Shown one piece after another: positions 1 to 6,172 of a DNA stretch of 27,080 nt (the stretch's first letter is position 1; each line of letters starts with the position of its first letter). The stretch covers positions 1-27,080 of IMG/VR virus record IMGVR_UViG_3300037961_005511, one strand, 5' to 3'. The notes beneath the pieces are model-generated. The model searched no databases and was not told where the DNA came from. It saw nothing but the letters and a program-made list of their open reading frames with translations. Both the position numbers and the translations under genes were made by a program. This stretch comes from a virus.

Positions 1-2
1 TC

Positions 3-77
3 GCTGGGATCGTATCCCTTGGTTCTGTAGCATTTCTATCACTGATATACGGAGAGATTAAAGTTCTCACCAAATAG
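3..77 (+). CDS. C-terminal end of a small membrane-like protein (partial)
   Basis: Reading frame entering from the left edge and ending at TAG. The visible 24 residues begin AGIVSLGSVAFLSLIYGE and then carry a lysine-containing tail (IKVLTK). The first 16 or so residues are hydrophobic and could form a membrane span with a cytoplasmic tail. An intrinsic terminator follows a few bases after the stop, which supports this being a real gene end. The family cannot be recognised from this fragment. It could be a phage-carried photosynthesis or stress membrane protein, or an unrelated small hypothetical. Confidence 0.45.
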   Translation, partial: AGIVSLGSVAFLSLIYGEIKVLTK

Positions 78-81
78 TAAA

Positions 82-111
82 GAGAGAGGTTTCAAAACCT
101 CTCTTTTTTTA
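82..111 (+). terminator. Rho-independent terminator
   Basis: Perfect 9-bp stem (83-91 with 96-104), 4-nt loop TCAA, followed by a run of seven T (104-110). It lies just after the stop of the partial gene at the left edge, separating it from the following gene. Confidence 0.9.
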
Positions 112-250
112 TACTTTTATGTCCTTTTAACAAATGTTAGTGAATTAACACAAACTGTACTACATAATACAGAATTAAGGATTCCGCTTATGCTCTGAAA
201 TTCTATTCATATTATGTTCAACAATATCAAAAATTGCGTTGGAGGTGTGA
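112..250. other. AT-rich leader without a gene
   Basis: 139 bases between the terminator and the next gene. ATG codons here open frames of at most about 23 codons, and no tRNA-like cloverleaf is apparent. The only clear signal is GGAGG at 241-245, the ribosome binding site of the gene at 251. A weak TATTAT box (210-215) is present but has no good -35 partner. Confidence 0.5.
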
Positions 251-430
251 ATGCACAATCTCTTATCACGCAATCAATTAGCTGAATGGGTACACATTGA
301 CGCCAATTTAAACAGATGTAATGAAGAGTTAGATCTGGTCAACGATTACTTTGACTGCTTAATTGAATGCGATGAGGACCAAGCTACATGTAAGCGAATC
401 TGCAGAATTCTTTTAAACGATGAGGGTTGA
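251..430 (+). CDS. Small cysteine-rich protein with twin CX3C motif
   Basis: 59 codons, starting at ATG 251 behind a strong GGAGG (241-245) with 5-nt spacing, the best Shine-Dalgarno site seen in this part of the window. The protein is acidic and probably helical, with cysteines at about 23, 36, 40, 47 and 51. The last four form C-x3-C, six residues, C-x3-C, a pattern typical of helical hairpins held by two disulfides or binding a metal. A terminator overlaps the stop codon, so the gene appears to be a monocistronic unit. Similar short proteins occur in cyanophages as far as I recall, but no function is known to me. Confidence 0.75.
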   Translation: MHNLLSRNQLAEWVHIDANLNRCNEELDLVNDYFDCLIECDEDQATCKRICRILLNDEG

Positions 431-444
431 TCACCCTCTTTTTT
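421..444 (+). terminator. Rho-independent terminator overlapping the stop codon
   Basis: Stem 422-427 (GAGGGT) with 433-438 (ACCCTC), 5-nt loop, then six T (439-444). The stop codon TGA (428-430) lies in the loop, so the ribosome reaches the hairpin as it terminates. Confidence 0.8.
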
Positions 445-454
445 ATGTTATAAT
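427..454 (+). promoter_or_regulatory. Probable sigma-70-type promoter for the thyX operon
   Basis: TATAAT at 449-454, a perfect -10 box, with TTGATC at 427-432 (4 of 6 matches to TTGACA) and a 16-nt spacer. The -35 box lies inside the preceding terminator hairpin. Transcription would start near 461, about 15 nt before the ATG at 476. The -10 is convincing and the -35 only fair. Confidence 0.5.
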
Positions 455-475
455 ATATTCAGTGTATACTTTGAC

Positions 476-643
476 ATGGACAGAGAACGATTAAAACTTA
501 TGGTAAGAAACCTTGAGTTATTGGTTGATAGTCTCAAAGCAGAAGTTTATTCTGATCCGCAAGCATACAAAACACCAGAGAATAATACTCTGATTGGTGA
601 TTATGATGAAATCTTTGACGACGACGATGGTTATCCAGACTAA
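476..643 (+). CDS. Small acidic hypothetical protein
   Basis: 55 codons, ATG 476, no clear Shine-Dalgarno sequence. An N-terminal amphipathic helix (MDRERLKLMVRNLELL) is followed by a proline-containing middle and a strongly acidic tail with five Asp around residues 48-51 and the C-terminus. The stop overlaps the next start (TAATG), so it is the first gene of a translationally coupled set leading into thyX. I recognise no family. The helical N-terminus and acidic tail suggest a small binding or regulatory protein, which is inference only. Confidence 0.7.
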   Translation: MDRERLKLMVRNLELLVDSLKAEVYSDPQAYKTPENNTLIGDYDEIFDDDDGYPD

Positions 644-804
644 TGACAAGTAGAGGAAAAAAGTTGGTCAAAATGCTTGAGCGTTTGATCAAACAAGAAC
701 ATCTTTATACAAGCGAACAGTTGATAAAGATGAAAAAGCAACTTCGCTCTCTTAAAGAGCAACTAAATGAACTAGATGTATTGGACAAGAAAGGTTTTAA
801 ATGA
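643..804 (+). CDS. Small basic coiled-coil hypothetical protein
   Basis: 53 codons. ATG 643 overlaps the previous stop (TAATG) and the stop TGA overlaps the thyX start (ATGA at 801-804). The protein is lysine-rich and almost wholly helical, with leucine heptads from about residue 8 to 45 (LVKMLERL, LIKMKKQL, LRSLKEQL). It is positively charged where its upstream neighbour is acidic, so the two could interact, but that is a guess. No family recognised. Confidence 0.7.
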   Translation: MTSRGKKLVKMLERLIKQEHLYTSEQLIKMKKQLRSLKEQLNELDVLDKKGFK

Positions 805-1436
805 GCGTTAAACTGATCAGCGTAACTCCCGATGCGGAGAAGATGATGGCATACGTTGCTCGTGTGTCAAACCCAAATAACCAGGAAAACCCAAACTATG
901 CAAAACTGTTGGGTTACTGCATTAAGCACAACCACTGGTCTGTGTTTGAGCAGGCATTTATGACTCTGGAACTTGAAACTACCAGAGGTGTGGCAGCTCA
1001 AGTGCTTCGGCACCGTTCGTTCACATATCAAGAATTTTCGCAACGGTATGCTGATAGTTCTATGCTGGCAGACCAAGTTCCTATGTTTGACCTTCGTCGT
1101 CAAGATAATAAGAACCGTCAGAACTCTATTGACGACATTGACCCGTTTGTGAAGCAAGAGTTTGAAATCAAGATTCGTCGTCACTTTGACGAAGCAATGG
1201 TTCTGTATCAGTCCATGCTAGACTCTGGAATCGCAAAGGAATGTGCTCGTTTTGTGCTTCCTTTGGCAACTCCAACCCGCATCTATATGTCTGGTTCTTG
1301 CCGCTCCTGGATTCATTACATCAACTTGAGGACCGCCAATGGCACTCAGAAGGAGCATATGGACCTTGCAGAGGGTTGTAAGAAGGTCTTTATCGAACAG
1401 TTCCCCACCTGTGCAGAAGCACTTGAGTGGGTCTAA
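801..1436 (+). CDS. thyX: Flavin-dependent thymidylate synthase ThyX
   Basis: Makes dTMP from dUMP using methylene-tetrahydrofolate, FAD and NADPH, supplying thymidine for phage DNA synthesis in the infected cell. The 211-residue length is normal for the family. The signature RHR-x7-S is present as RHRSFTYQEFS at residues 70-80, followed by QRYAD. The usual Ser within the motif is replaced by Thr (T75). The C-terminal block around residues 165-180 (CRSWIHYINLR) matches the conserved nucleotide and flavin-binding segment. The start is fixed by the ATGA overlap with the preceding small gene. A CTAAATA late-promoter motif overlaps its stop codon. ThyX is a common cyanophage metabolic gene and the identification is secure. 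Confidence 0.95.
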   Translation: MSVKLISVTPDAEKMMAYVARVSNPNNQENPNYAKLLGYCIKHNHWSVFEQAFMTLELETTRGVAAQVLRHRSFTYQEFSQRYADSSMLADQVPMFDLRRQDNKNRQNSIDDIDPFVKQEFEIKIRRHFDEAMVLYQSMLDSGIAKECARFVLPLATPTRIYMSGSCRSWIHYINLRTANGTQKEHMDLAEGCKKVFIEQFPTCAEALEWV

Positions 1437-1439
1437 ATA
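1433..1439 (+). promoter_or_regulatory. CTAAATA late-promoter motif
   Basis: CTAAATA overlapping the thyX stop codon, 21 nt before the ATG at 1461. In T4-like cyanophages this motif takes the place of the T4 late -10 box TATAAATA, read by gp55 with gp33 and the clamp. It would switch on the 1461 gene, and possibly phoH, late in infection. Confidence 0.6.
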
Positions 1440-1460
1440 CATCACATTGAAATTATAACT

Positions 1461-1706
1461 ATGGCTACATATCCAGTAAGAAATAAAGAAACTGGTGAAA
1501 CGAAAGACGTTGTTATGAGCGTTCATGCTTGGGATCAGTGGAGGGAAGATAATCCCGACTGGGAAAGATATTACACTCCAGACAACGCACCAGGTGTTGG
1601 TGAAGTTGGGGAGTGGAAGGATAAACTCCGTAAAAAGAATCCTGGTTGGAATGATGTTCTCCACAGGGCTCAAAAAATGCCTGGTTCACGAATTAAGAAA
1701 CTTTAA
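1461..1706 (+). CDS. Small FmdB-like hypothetical protein without zinc cysteines
   Basis: 81 residues, beginning MATYPVRNKETGETKDVVMS. The N-terminal beta-hairpin resembles the start of FmdB-type putative regulatory proteins (usually MPTYDYRC...), but the CxxC zinc-ribbon cysteines are missing and there is no cysteine at all. The rest is tryptophan-rich and charged, ending in a basic tail (RIKKL). Proteins of this shape are frequent in cyanomyoviruses next to phoH as I recall. The ATG has a CTAAATA motif 21 nt upstream and no obvious Shine-Dalgarno. Function unknown; the FmdB link is by appearance only. Confidence 0.65.
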   Translation: MATYPVRNKETGETKDVVMSVHAWDQWREDNPDWERYYTPDNAPGVGEVGEWKDKLRKKNPGWNDVLHRAQKMPGSRIKKL

Positions 1707-1708
1707 GT

Positions 1709-2467
1709 ATGCCTAGAAGAAAAAGAGCATCTGCAGAGCAACCCATTGGGGTTGGACTCACAGCAAAGCAGATGAAGAGGAGAAAGCCTCTTAGTTCAGA
1801 TTATCTGGTTGATATTGATCCATTATCAGATAACCAAAAACGTTTATTTGAGTCATACCAAGAAGGTAAACATATCGTCGCTTATGGGTGTGCAGGCACC
1901 GGTAAGACCTTTATTACCCTCTACAATGCGCTTCGTGACGTTTTGAGTGAAACCACGCCATATGAGCGTATTTACCTTGTACGCTCTCTGGTGGCGACTA
2001 GAGAGATTGGTTTCCTTCCTGGTTCTCATGAGGACAAGGCAGATATCTATCAGATCCCATATAAGAACATGGTCAAATACATGTTCCAGATGCCTAGTGA
2101 TGCTGATTTTGAGATGCTCTATGGTAACCTGAAGTCTCAGGAAACCATCAAGTTTTGGTCTACCTCATTCTTGCGTGGTACAACTCTTGATAATGCCATT
2201 GTTATTGTTGATGAGTTTCAGAACCTGAACTTCCATGAACTTGATAGTATTATCACTCGTGTGGGTGAAAATACAAAGATCTGTTTCTGTGGAGATGCTA
2301 GGCAGTCTGACCTTCAGAAATCAAATGAACGCAATGGTATTGTTGACTTTATGAACGTCTTGCGTAAAATGACATCATTTGATATAATTGAATTTGGGGT
2401 AGATGATATTGTCCGCTCTGGTCTAGTCAAAGAATACATTCTCGCCAAAATGGAAGCTGGTTTTTGA
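1709..2467 (+). CDS. phoH: PhoH-like P-loop ATPase
   Basis: 252 residues. After a basic N-terminal tail of about 40 residues comes the PhoH ATPase core: Walker A GCAGTGKT at residues 60-67 and Walker B AIVIVDEF at about 162-169, then a C-terminal region with the CGDARQSD sensor-like block near 195-202. PhoH is one of the commonest marker genes of marine phages. In bacteria it belongs to the phosphate-starvation regulon, and an RNA-helicase or RNA-metabolism role has been proposed, but the phage role is unsettled. It starts 2 nt after the previous stop, and its TGA overlaps the ATG of the nuclease gene, so the three genes form a unit. Confidence 0.93.
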   Translation: MPRRKRASAEQPIGVGLTAKQMKRRKPLSSDYLVDIDPLSDNQKRLFESYQEGKHIVAYGCAGTGKTFITLYNALRDVLSETTPYERIYLVRSLVATREIGFLPGSHEDKADIYQIPYKNMVKYMFQMPSDADFEMLYGNLKSQETIKFWSTSFLRGTTLDNAIVIVDEFQNLNFHELDSIITRVGENTKICFCGDARQSDLQKSNERNGIVDFMNVLRKMTSFDIIEFGVDDIVRSGLVKEYILAKMEAGF

Positions 2468-3147
2468 TGTTTAAACATGTTGAAGTTGACTTACCCAAAC
2501 TTGATAGAGAAACTATTGATGGGGTAAGATATTATAAAGTTCCTGATGATGAAGAACTCCTCCGACTGGTCTCCATTACTTCGGTGACCAGTCATTTTAA
2601 TAAGGAGATTTTTGTAAAATGGAGAAAGAAAGTCGGTAACGAAGAAGCAGATCGTATCACCAAGGCTGCAACAGGTCGTGGCACGGATATGCATACTCTC
2701 ACTGAGCACTATCTCAAAAATGAAGATCTTCCAAAGGTCAGACCCATATCCGACTTCCTTTTCAAGATCTCTAAAGAAAAACTAAATCTTATAAATAATA
2801 TTTACGCACTTGAAGGTTCCCTATATAGTAAGGTATTAGGGATTGCAGGAACTGTTGACTGTATCGCTGAATATGACGGCGAGTTAGCAATAATCGATTT
2901 CAAAACATCAAAAAAACCAAAACCCAGAGACTGGATTGAACATTACTTTGTTCAGTGTATGGCATACGGATGTATGCTCTACGAACTTACTGGCATTTCA
3001 GTCGAAAAACTTGTAATCATCATGGCTTGTGAAAATGGAGAGTGCGTCGTCTATGAAGAACGAAACAAATCAAAATACATCAAACTGCTCACAGAGTACA
3101 TTAGAAAGTTTGTTGGAGATAAACTGGAACTCTATGGAACCAAATAA
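2467..3147 (+). CDS. PD-(D/E)XK exonuclease, RecB/Cas4/MGME1-like
   Basis: 226 residues from ATG 2467, which overlaps the phoH stop (TGATG). The motifs of the RecB-type nuclease core appear in order: GRGTDMH near residue 70 (motif I with His), GTVDCIAE around 126-133 (metal-binding Asp), AIIDFKTSKK around 141-150 (the D...K catalytic pair) and QCMAYGCMLYE near 163 (the QxxxY motif). This architecture matches mitochondrial genome maintenance exonuclease 1 and related phage exonucleases acting on single-stranded or flap DNA. The position among replication genes suggests DNA processing during replication or recombination, possibly also host DNA breakdown. The 3' end overlaps the gp33 start by 14 nt. 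Confidence 0.88.
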   Translation: MFKHVEVDLPKLDRETIDGVRYYKVPDDEELLRLVSITSVTSHFNKEIFVKWRKKVGNEEADRITKAATGRGTDMHTLTEHYLKNEDLPKVRPISDFLFKISKEKLNLINNIYALEGSLYSKVLGIAGTVDCIAEYDGELAIIDFKTSKKPKPRDWIEHYFVQCMAYGCMLYELTGISVEKLVIIMACENGECVVYEERNKSKYIKLLTEYIRKFVGDKLELYGTK

Positions 3148-3394
3148 AGAACTAGAACGGGCAATAGAAAACAAGTTTCTGACTCCAACAAAGTTTGCTT
3201 TGGAGATAGAAAAGATCGTCGCGCAAGAAAAGTTGAACTATATTGACGCCATCTGTCACTATTGCGAAACTAACGAACTTGATGTAGAATCTGTCACGAA
3301 GCTCATTTCAAAACCATTGAAAGAGCGTCTGAAGTGGGATGCTATTCGTCTCAACTTCATGAAGAAAACATCGAGAGCGAAACTGCCTTTATGA
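3134..3394 (+). CDS. 33: gp33-like late transcription coactivator
   Basis: 86 residues. In T4, gp33 bridges RNA polymerase and the gp45 sliding clamp so that gp55-dependent late promoters fire. The central block here (EIEKIVAQEKLNYIDAI ... KPLKERLKWDAI) lines up by eye with T4 gp33 (EKMVEEFGMSYLEATTAF ... SGIIEKIQSEAI), the polymerase flap-binding part. The T4 clamp-binding tail (DFLL) is not conserved; the protein ends SRAKLPL, whose last hydrophobic residues may do that job. ATG 3134 is chosen because it gives the conserved length; an in-frame start at 3029 would lie deep inside the nuclease gene. The stop overlaps the gp59 start (ATGA). Confidence 0.82.
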   Translation: MEPNKELERAIENKFLTPTKFALEIEKIVAQEKLNYIDAICHYCETNELDVESVTKLISKPLKERLKWDAIRLNFMKKTSRAKLPL

Positions 3395-3999
3395 TTGTGA
3401 CACCCTTTGAAACTTACCAACATTATTTGTCACTCAAAAATCATTTCACAAACCCAAAATATGACTTCTTTCGTTACGGTGCTCGAACACGGGCTACCGT
3501 AACGTCTTTTAATAAGAGGAAAGATAAGTATTGGTTTGAGAAAACTTCTAGAAAGTATAATGACCGAGAGGTTGTTGACTTTTTGGTGTCTAACTTTGTA
3601 TCCGCTGATAACCCCCAAAGTTTATGGATTGGAGAAATTATCAATTCTGGAGAAAGGACCTACGCAGACTGGATGCGAAGGAAACAGAGTTTGACTTACT
3701 TGTTCAAAGAACAAAGCAACGAATTGCTATCGAATCACGAATTGGACAGTTTATTCGATTGCACGAAAGGACATCCCCCCATCTTAAAAGCATATTTGGG
3801 CGGAAAACTAACACTTGAAAATTTCATCATTTATGATAGAATATTTGAGTTCAGAAAGCGGTTTGACAAGAAACTCACGGACCCAGTGTGGGAAACCGTA
3901 AGTTTGAAAATTAAAAAATATTTACCCTTTCTAAATATTGATGTGTTTCAATTTAAAAAGATTCTAAAGGAGATTATTGAAAATGGCACTGGAAAATAA
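3391..3999 (+). CDS. 59: gp59-like loader of the replicative helicase
   Basis: 202 residues from ATG 3391 (ATGA overlap with gp33), close to the 217 of T4 gp59. In T4, gp59 binds fork DNA and gp32 and loads the gp41 helicase. The N-terminus (MIVTPFETYQHYLSLKNHFT) has the typical P-F-x-x-Y-x-x-Y-x-x-L-K-x-H-F pattern, with YDFFRYG following, as in gp59 proteins. The rest is basic and helical, fitting a DNA-binding fold. Neighbours gp33 and gp32 are the same as in T4, although the order of genes is rearranged. A CTAAATA motif lies near its 3' end. Confidence 0.85.
   Translation: MIVTPFETYQHYLSLKNHFTNPKYDFFRYGARTRATVTSFNKRKDKYWFEKTSRKYNDREVVDFLVSNFVSADNPQSLWIGEIINSGERTYADWMRRKQSLTYLFKEQSNELLSNHELDSLFDCTKGHPPILKAYLGGKLTLENFIIYDRIFEFRKRFDKKLTDPVWETVSLKIKKYLPFLNIDVFQFKKILKEIIENGTGK
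3931..3937 (+). promoter_or_regulatory. CTAAATA motif within the end of gp59
   Basis: CTAAATA, 45 nt before the ATG at 3983. It could give late transcription of the two small genes before gp32. It lies inside coding sequence and is farther from the start than the other copies, so it is less certain. Confidence 0.35.
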
Positions 4000-4180
4000 A
4001 GAGGTACTGGAGAACCTCACTAAGCAGCGGGAAGAAGCGGTCAAGCAACTTGAGCAACTTCGTGCCACTGTTTTGAAACTTGACGGAGCGATCGACGTTC
4101 TGAGTCAAATTGAGGAGGCTAATAACCCCACTGAAGAAGGTGAAGTTGAAACATCTGAAACTGAAGTGGTAGAAGGTTGA
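3983..4180 (+). CDS. Small coiled-coil hypothetical protein
   Basis: 65 residues, ATG 3983 behind AAGGAG (3967-3972) with 10-nt spacing. A TTG at 3977 is too near that site to be preferred. Residues 5-47 form a continuous coiled coil with leucine heptads (VKQLEQLRATVLKLDGAIDV), followed by an acidic, Glu-rich tail. It overlaps the end of gp59 and its TGA overlaps the next ATG (TGATG). Similar short coiled-coil proteins sit at this place in other cyanomyoviruses as far as I recall. Function unknown; the acidic tail might contact gp59 or another DNA-binding protein. Confidence 0.7.
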   Translation: MALENKEVLENLTKQREEAVKQLEQLRATVLKLDGAIDVLSQIEEANNPTEEGEVETSETEVVEG

Positions 4181-4509
4181 TGAGTTTTTTCGATTCTGAC
4201 ATCATCCAAGAGGAGTTGAAGGAAATTAATCGCCTTCAAGAATCGATCTATTCTAGCGTATTGTCTTTCGGAATGATGTCAAAGGAAGACAAAATTGAAC
4301 ATGTTGATATGCTAAGTGACTTGCTAGAAAAGCAAAGAGTAATGTATACTAGGTTATCTCTTTCAGACGATCCAAAAGCGATTGAGATGAAAGAGAACCT
4401 AGTCAAATCTGTCGCAATGGTGGGGTTTCCAAAAGAAACTGACATCAATGTTTTATTCAATAGTATGAATGCCACAATAGAATCTCTCAAAGACTACATT
4501 GACAGTTGA
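4180..4509 (+). CDS. DUF1825-like protein
   Basis: 109 residues from ATG 4180, overlapping the previous stop. The N-terminus MSFFDSDIIQEELKEI closely resembles the start of the cyanobacterial DUF1825 family (MGFFDSEIVQQEAK... as I remember it). The later layout also agrees: a KEDKIEHVDMLSDLLEKQRVMYTRLSLSDD block and a C-terminal helix around a short hydrophobic loop (MVGFPKET). The protein is entirely helical and soluble. DUF1825 proteins are nearly universal in cyanobacteria and have no assigned function. A phage member between gp59 and gp32 suggests a replication or host-takeover role. The assignment is from memory and needs a profile search. Confidence 0.6.
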   Translation: MSFFDSDIIQEELKEINRLQESIYSSVLSFGMMSKEDKIEHVDMLSDLLEKQRVMYTRLSLSDDPKAIEMKENLVKSVAMVGFPKETDINVLFNSMNATIESLKDYIDS

Positions 4510-4527
4510 GAGCATCTTCGTTATACT
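4499..4527 (+). promoter_or_regulatory. Strong sigma-70-type promoter of gp32
   Basis: TTGACA (4499-4504), 17-nt spacer, TATACT (4522-4527): a perfect -35 box and near-consensus -10 box at optimal spacing. Transcription would start near 4534, giving a leader of about 37 nt before gp32 at 4571. The -35 overlaps the end of the preceding gene. It would let the host polymerase make gp32 early, independent of late factors. Confidence 0.8.
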
Positions 4528-4570
4528 ATCCGAGTAAATCCAAAAAATCCAAACATCCGAGGTATCTAAA

Positions 4571-5515
4571 ATGTCTTTTGCTGACCTTAAAAAGCAATCT
4601 AAGCTTGGTTCCCTGACTCAAAAACTGGTCAAGGAAGTCGAGAAGATGAACAACACTGGCGGTTCTGGTGACGAACGTGTCTGGAAACTGGAGTGTGACA
4701 AGAGTGGTAACGGTTATGCCGTCATCCGCTTCCTGCCTGCACCCAACGGTGAAGACCTGCCATTCGTGAAACTGTACTCCCACGCCTTCCAAGGTCCTGG
4801 TGGTTGGTACATTGAGAACTCTCTGACCACTTTGGGTCAGAAAGATCCTGTCTCTGAGTACAACACTCTGCTGTGGAACAACGGCACTGATGCTGGAAAA
4901 GATGCAGCACGGAAACAGAAGCGCAAACTGACCTACTACAGCAACATCTATGTTGTGAAGGATCCTGCTAACCCTGCCAACGAAGGTAAGGTTATGCTGT
5001 TCAAGTATGGTAAGAAGATCTTTGACAAACTCACTGCTGCTATGCAACCTGAGTTTGAAGATGAGGAAGCAATCGATCCGTTTGACTTCTGGCAGGGTGC
5101 CAACTTCAAACTGAAAGCGAAGAACGTTGCTGGTTATCGCAACTATGACTCTTCTGAGTTCGCTGCTCAGTCTGCTCTGCTGGACGACGATGATGCCATG
5201 GAGGCTATCTGGAAGAAGCAATACTCACTCGCTGAGATTGTTGCATCTGATCAGTTCAAGGACTACGACGCACTGAAGAAGCGTCTTGACTATGTTCTGG
5301 GTAACAAGGGCACTCCTCGTTTCCAAGACCAAGAGTCTGTCCAAGAGGAAGAAGAGTTCCGCGCTGCTAACCGTGGAACCCCTGTTCCACAGTCCATGAA
5401 GGAAGAACTGGATGCTCTGTCTAGTAGCAGTGGTGGTTTCAATGACCCTGACATCACCCCATCTTCCAATGATGATGACGACGCACTCTCTTATTTTGCC
5501 AAACTGGCTGAGTGA
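4571..5515 (+). CDS. 32: gp32 single-stranded DNA-binding protein
   Basis: 314 residues, near the 301 of T4 gp32. It coats single-stranded DNA in replication, recombination and repair and organises gp59/gp41 loading. The order is as in T4: a basic N-terminal cooperativity region (LKKQSKLGSLTQKLVKEVEK), an OB-fold core with VIRFLPAPNGEDLPFVKLYSH and YSNIYVVKDPANPANEGKV, then FKLKAKNVAGYRNYDSSEF, and an acidic Ser/Asp-rich tail (about 270-314) for protein contacts. The His of the T4 zinc site survives (H72 region) but the three Cys ligands are absent. It has its own sigma-70-type promoter. Only 6 nt separate it from the converging gp53. Confidence 0.95.
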   Translation: MSFADLKKQSKLGSLTQKLVKEVEKMNNTGGSGDERVWKLECDKSGNGYAVIRFLPAPNGEDLPFVKLYSHAFQGPGGWYIENSLTTLGQKDPVSEYNTLLWNNGTDAGKDAARKQKRKLTYYSNIYVVKDPANPANEGKVMLFKYGKKIFDKLTAAMQPEFEDEEAIDPFDFWQGANFKLKAKNVAGYRNYDSSEFAAQSALLDDDDAMEAIWKKQYSLAEIVASDQFKDYDALKKRLDYVLGNKGTPRFQDQESVQEEEEFRAANRGTPVPQSMKEELDALSSSSGGFNDPDITPSSNDDDDALSYFAKLAE

Positions 5516-5521
5516 GTCTGA

Positions 5522-6172
5522 TTACTGTGGTGAGGTATTTCTAGTATTCTCTACTCTGATAGTATTTCTATTTACGAACTGAGAAGACTTTTGATACTTC
5601 ATCGTTCTTCTAAAGTCCTCCAAGAAAATTCCCAAATAGGATGGTCTTAGAAGATAAATCCCTCTTCTTTGATTGTTGAGTTCAGTCTCATACTCAAAGT
5701 TAGTAACACCACCAGTTGGATTTAATGTTGCTGTTGGATCACCAGGTTTGGGAATAGTAAAACCCTGGTCAACTACTTTTCCTTTAGGTAAGATAAGTCT
5801 TCCATCAGCATCTTTTACTTCAGTGGTTACATAATGTCTGATAGCATTTAGATGAACACCATACTTATCTTCAGCATATTTGTAGACCTCTCTATCTGAT
5901 ATTGGCCATTCGTGCCTTACATTAATAATACCAGAACTTATGAGCACAACGAAGTCATACTCAGTAGAACCATAAACTTCTTCTGCTACTTGTTCTGGTC
6001 TAAAACCATCTCTAATATTGTACTTATCAAATAAGGTCAATACATTTTGGAGATCATCACGAAGTTTCATCCTTCTGAATATATTTTTTACTAAAATATA
6101 CTCTCTAGAGGAGTTTCTCTCTTTAAATGGTGATTGTATTAGTAAGTTTGGTAGTTCTCTAAAATAAGACAT
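5522..6172 (-). CDS. 53: gp53 baseplate wedge protein
   Basis: 216 residues (T4 gp53 has 196). It is the outer wedge component that joins baseplate wedges around the hub. The region around residues 50-110 (YNIRDGFRPEQVAEEVYGST followed by EYDFVVLI and HEWPISDREVYKYAEDKYG) follows the T4 pattern PEELANAIYGNPQLYWVLLM ... GWITSQEAAYQASIQKY. The start ATG overlaps the gp48 stop (TAATG on the minus strand). It is the last gene of the minus-strand late operon and runs to within 6 nt of the end of gp32. Confidence 0.87.
   Translation of the reverse strand: MSYFRELPNLLIQSPFKERNSSREYILVKNIFRRMKLRDDLQNVLTLFDKYNIRDGFRPEQVAEEVYGSTEYDFVVLISSGIINVRHEWPISDREVYKYAEDKYGVHLNAIRHYVTTEVKDADGRLILPKGKVVDQGFTIPKPGDPTATLNPTGGVTNFEYETELNNQRRGIYLLRPSYLGIFLEDFRRTMKYQKSSQFVNRNTIRVENTRNTSPQ

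Noticed and set aside
214-285. 23-codon frame in the 5' leader of the gene at 251
   Set aside because: No ribosome binding site, no recognisable product, and it overlaps the well-supported gene at 251 in another frame.
2790-2797. Perfect T4 late box TATAAATA
   Set aside because: It lies in the middle of the nuclease gene, more than 330 nt before the next start. The phage's own boxes are CTAAATA, so this is probably chance in AT-rich sequence.
3029-3133. Longer N-terminus for gp33
   Set aside because: It would run 105 nt further into the nuclease gene and add residues with no match to gp33. ATG 3134 gives the conserved protein.
4506-4527. TTGAGA as -35 box of the gp32 promoter
   Set aside because: Only 10 nt from TATACT. 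TTGACA at 4499 with a 17-nt spacer is clearly the better partner.
4526-5221. 231-codon open frame on the minus strand
   Set aside because: It lies wholly antisense to gp32, whose codon bias leaves the opposite strand open. The translation is Val/Leu/Ser-rich without domain character.
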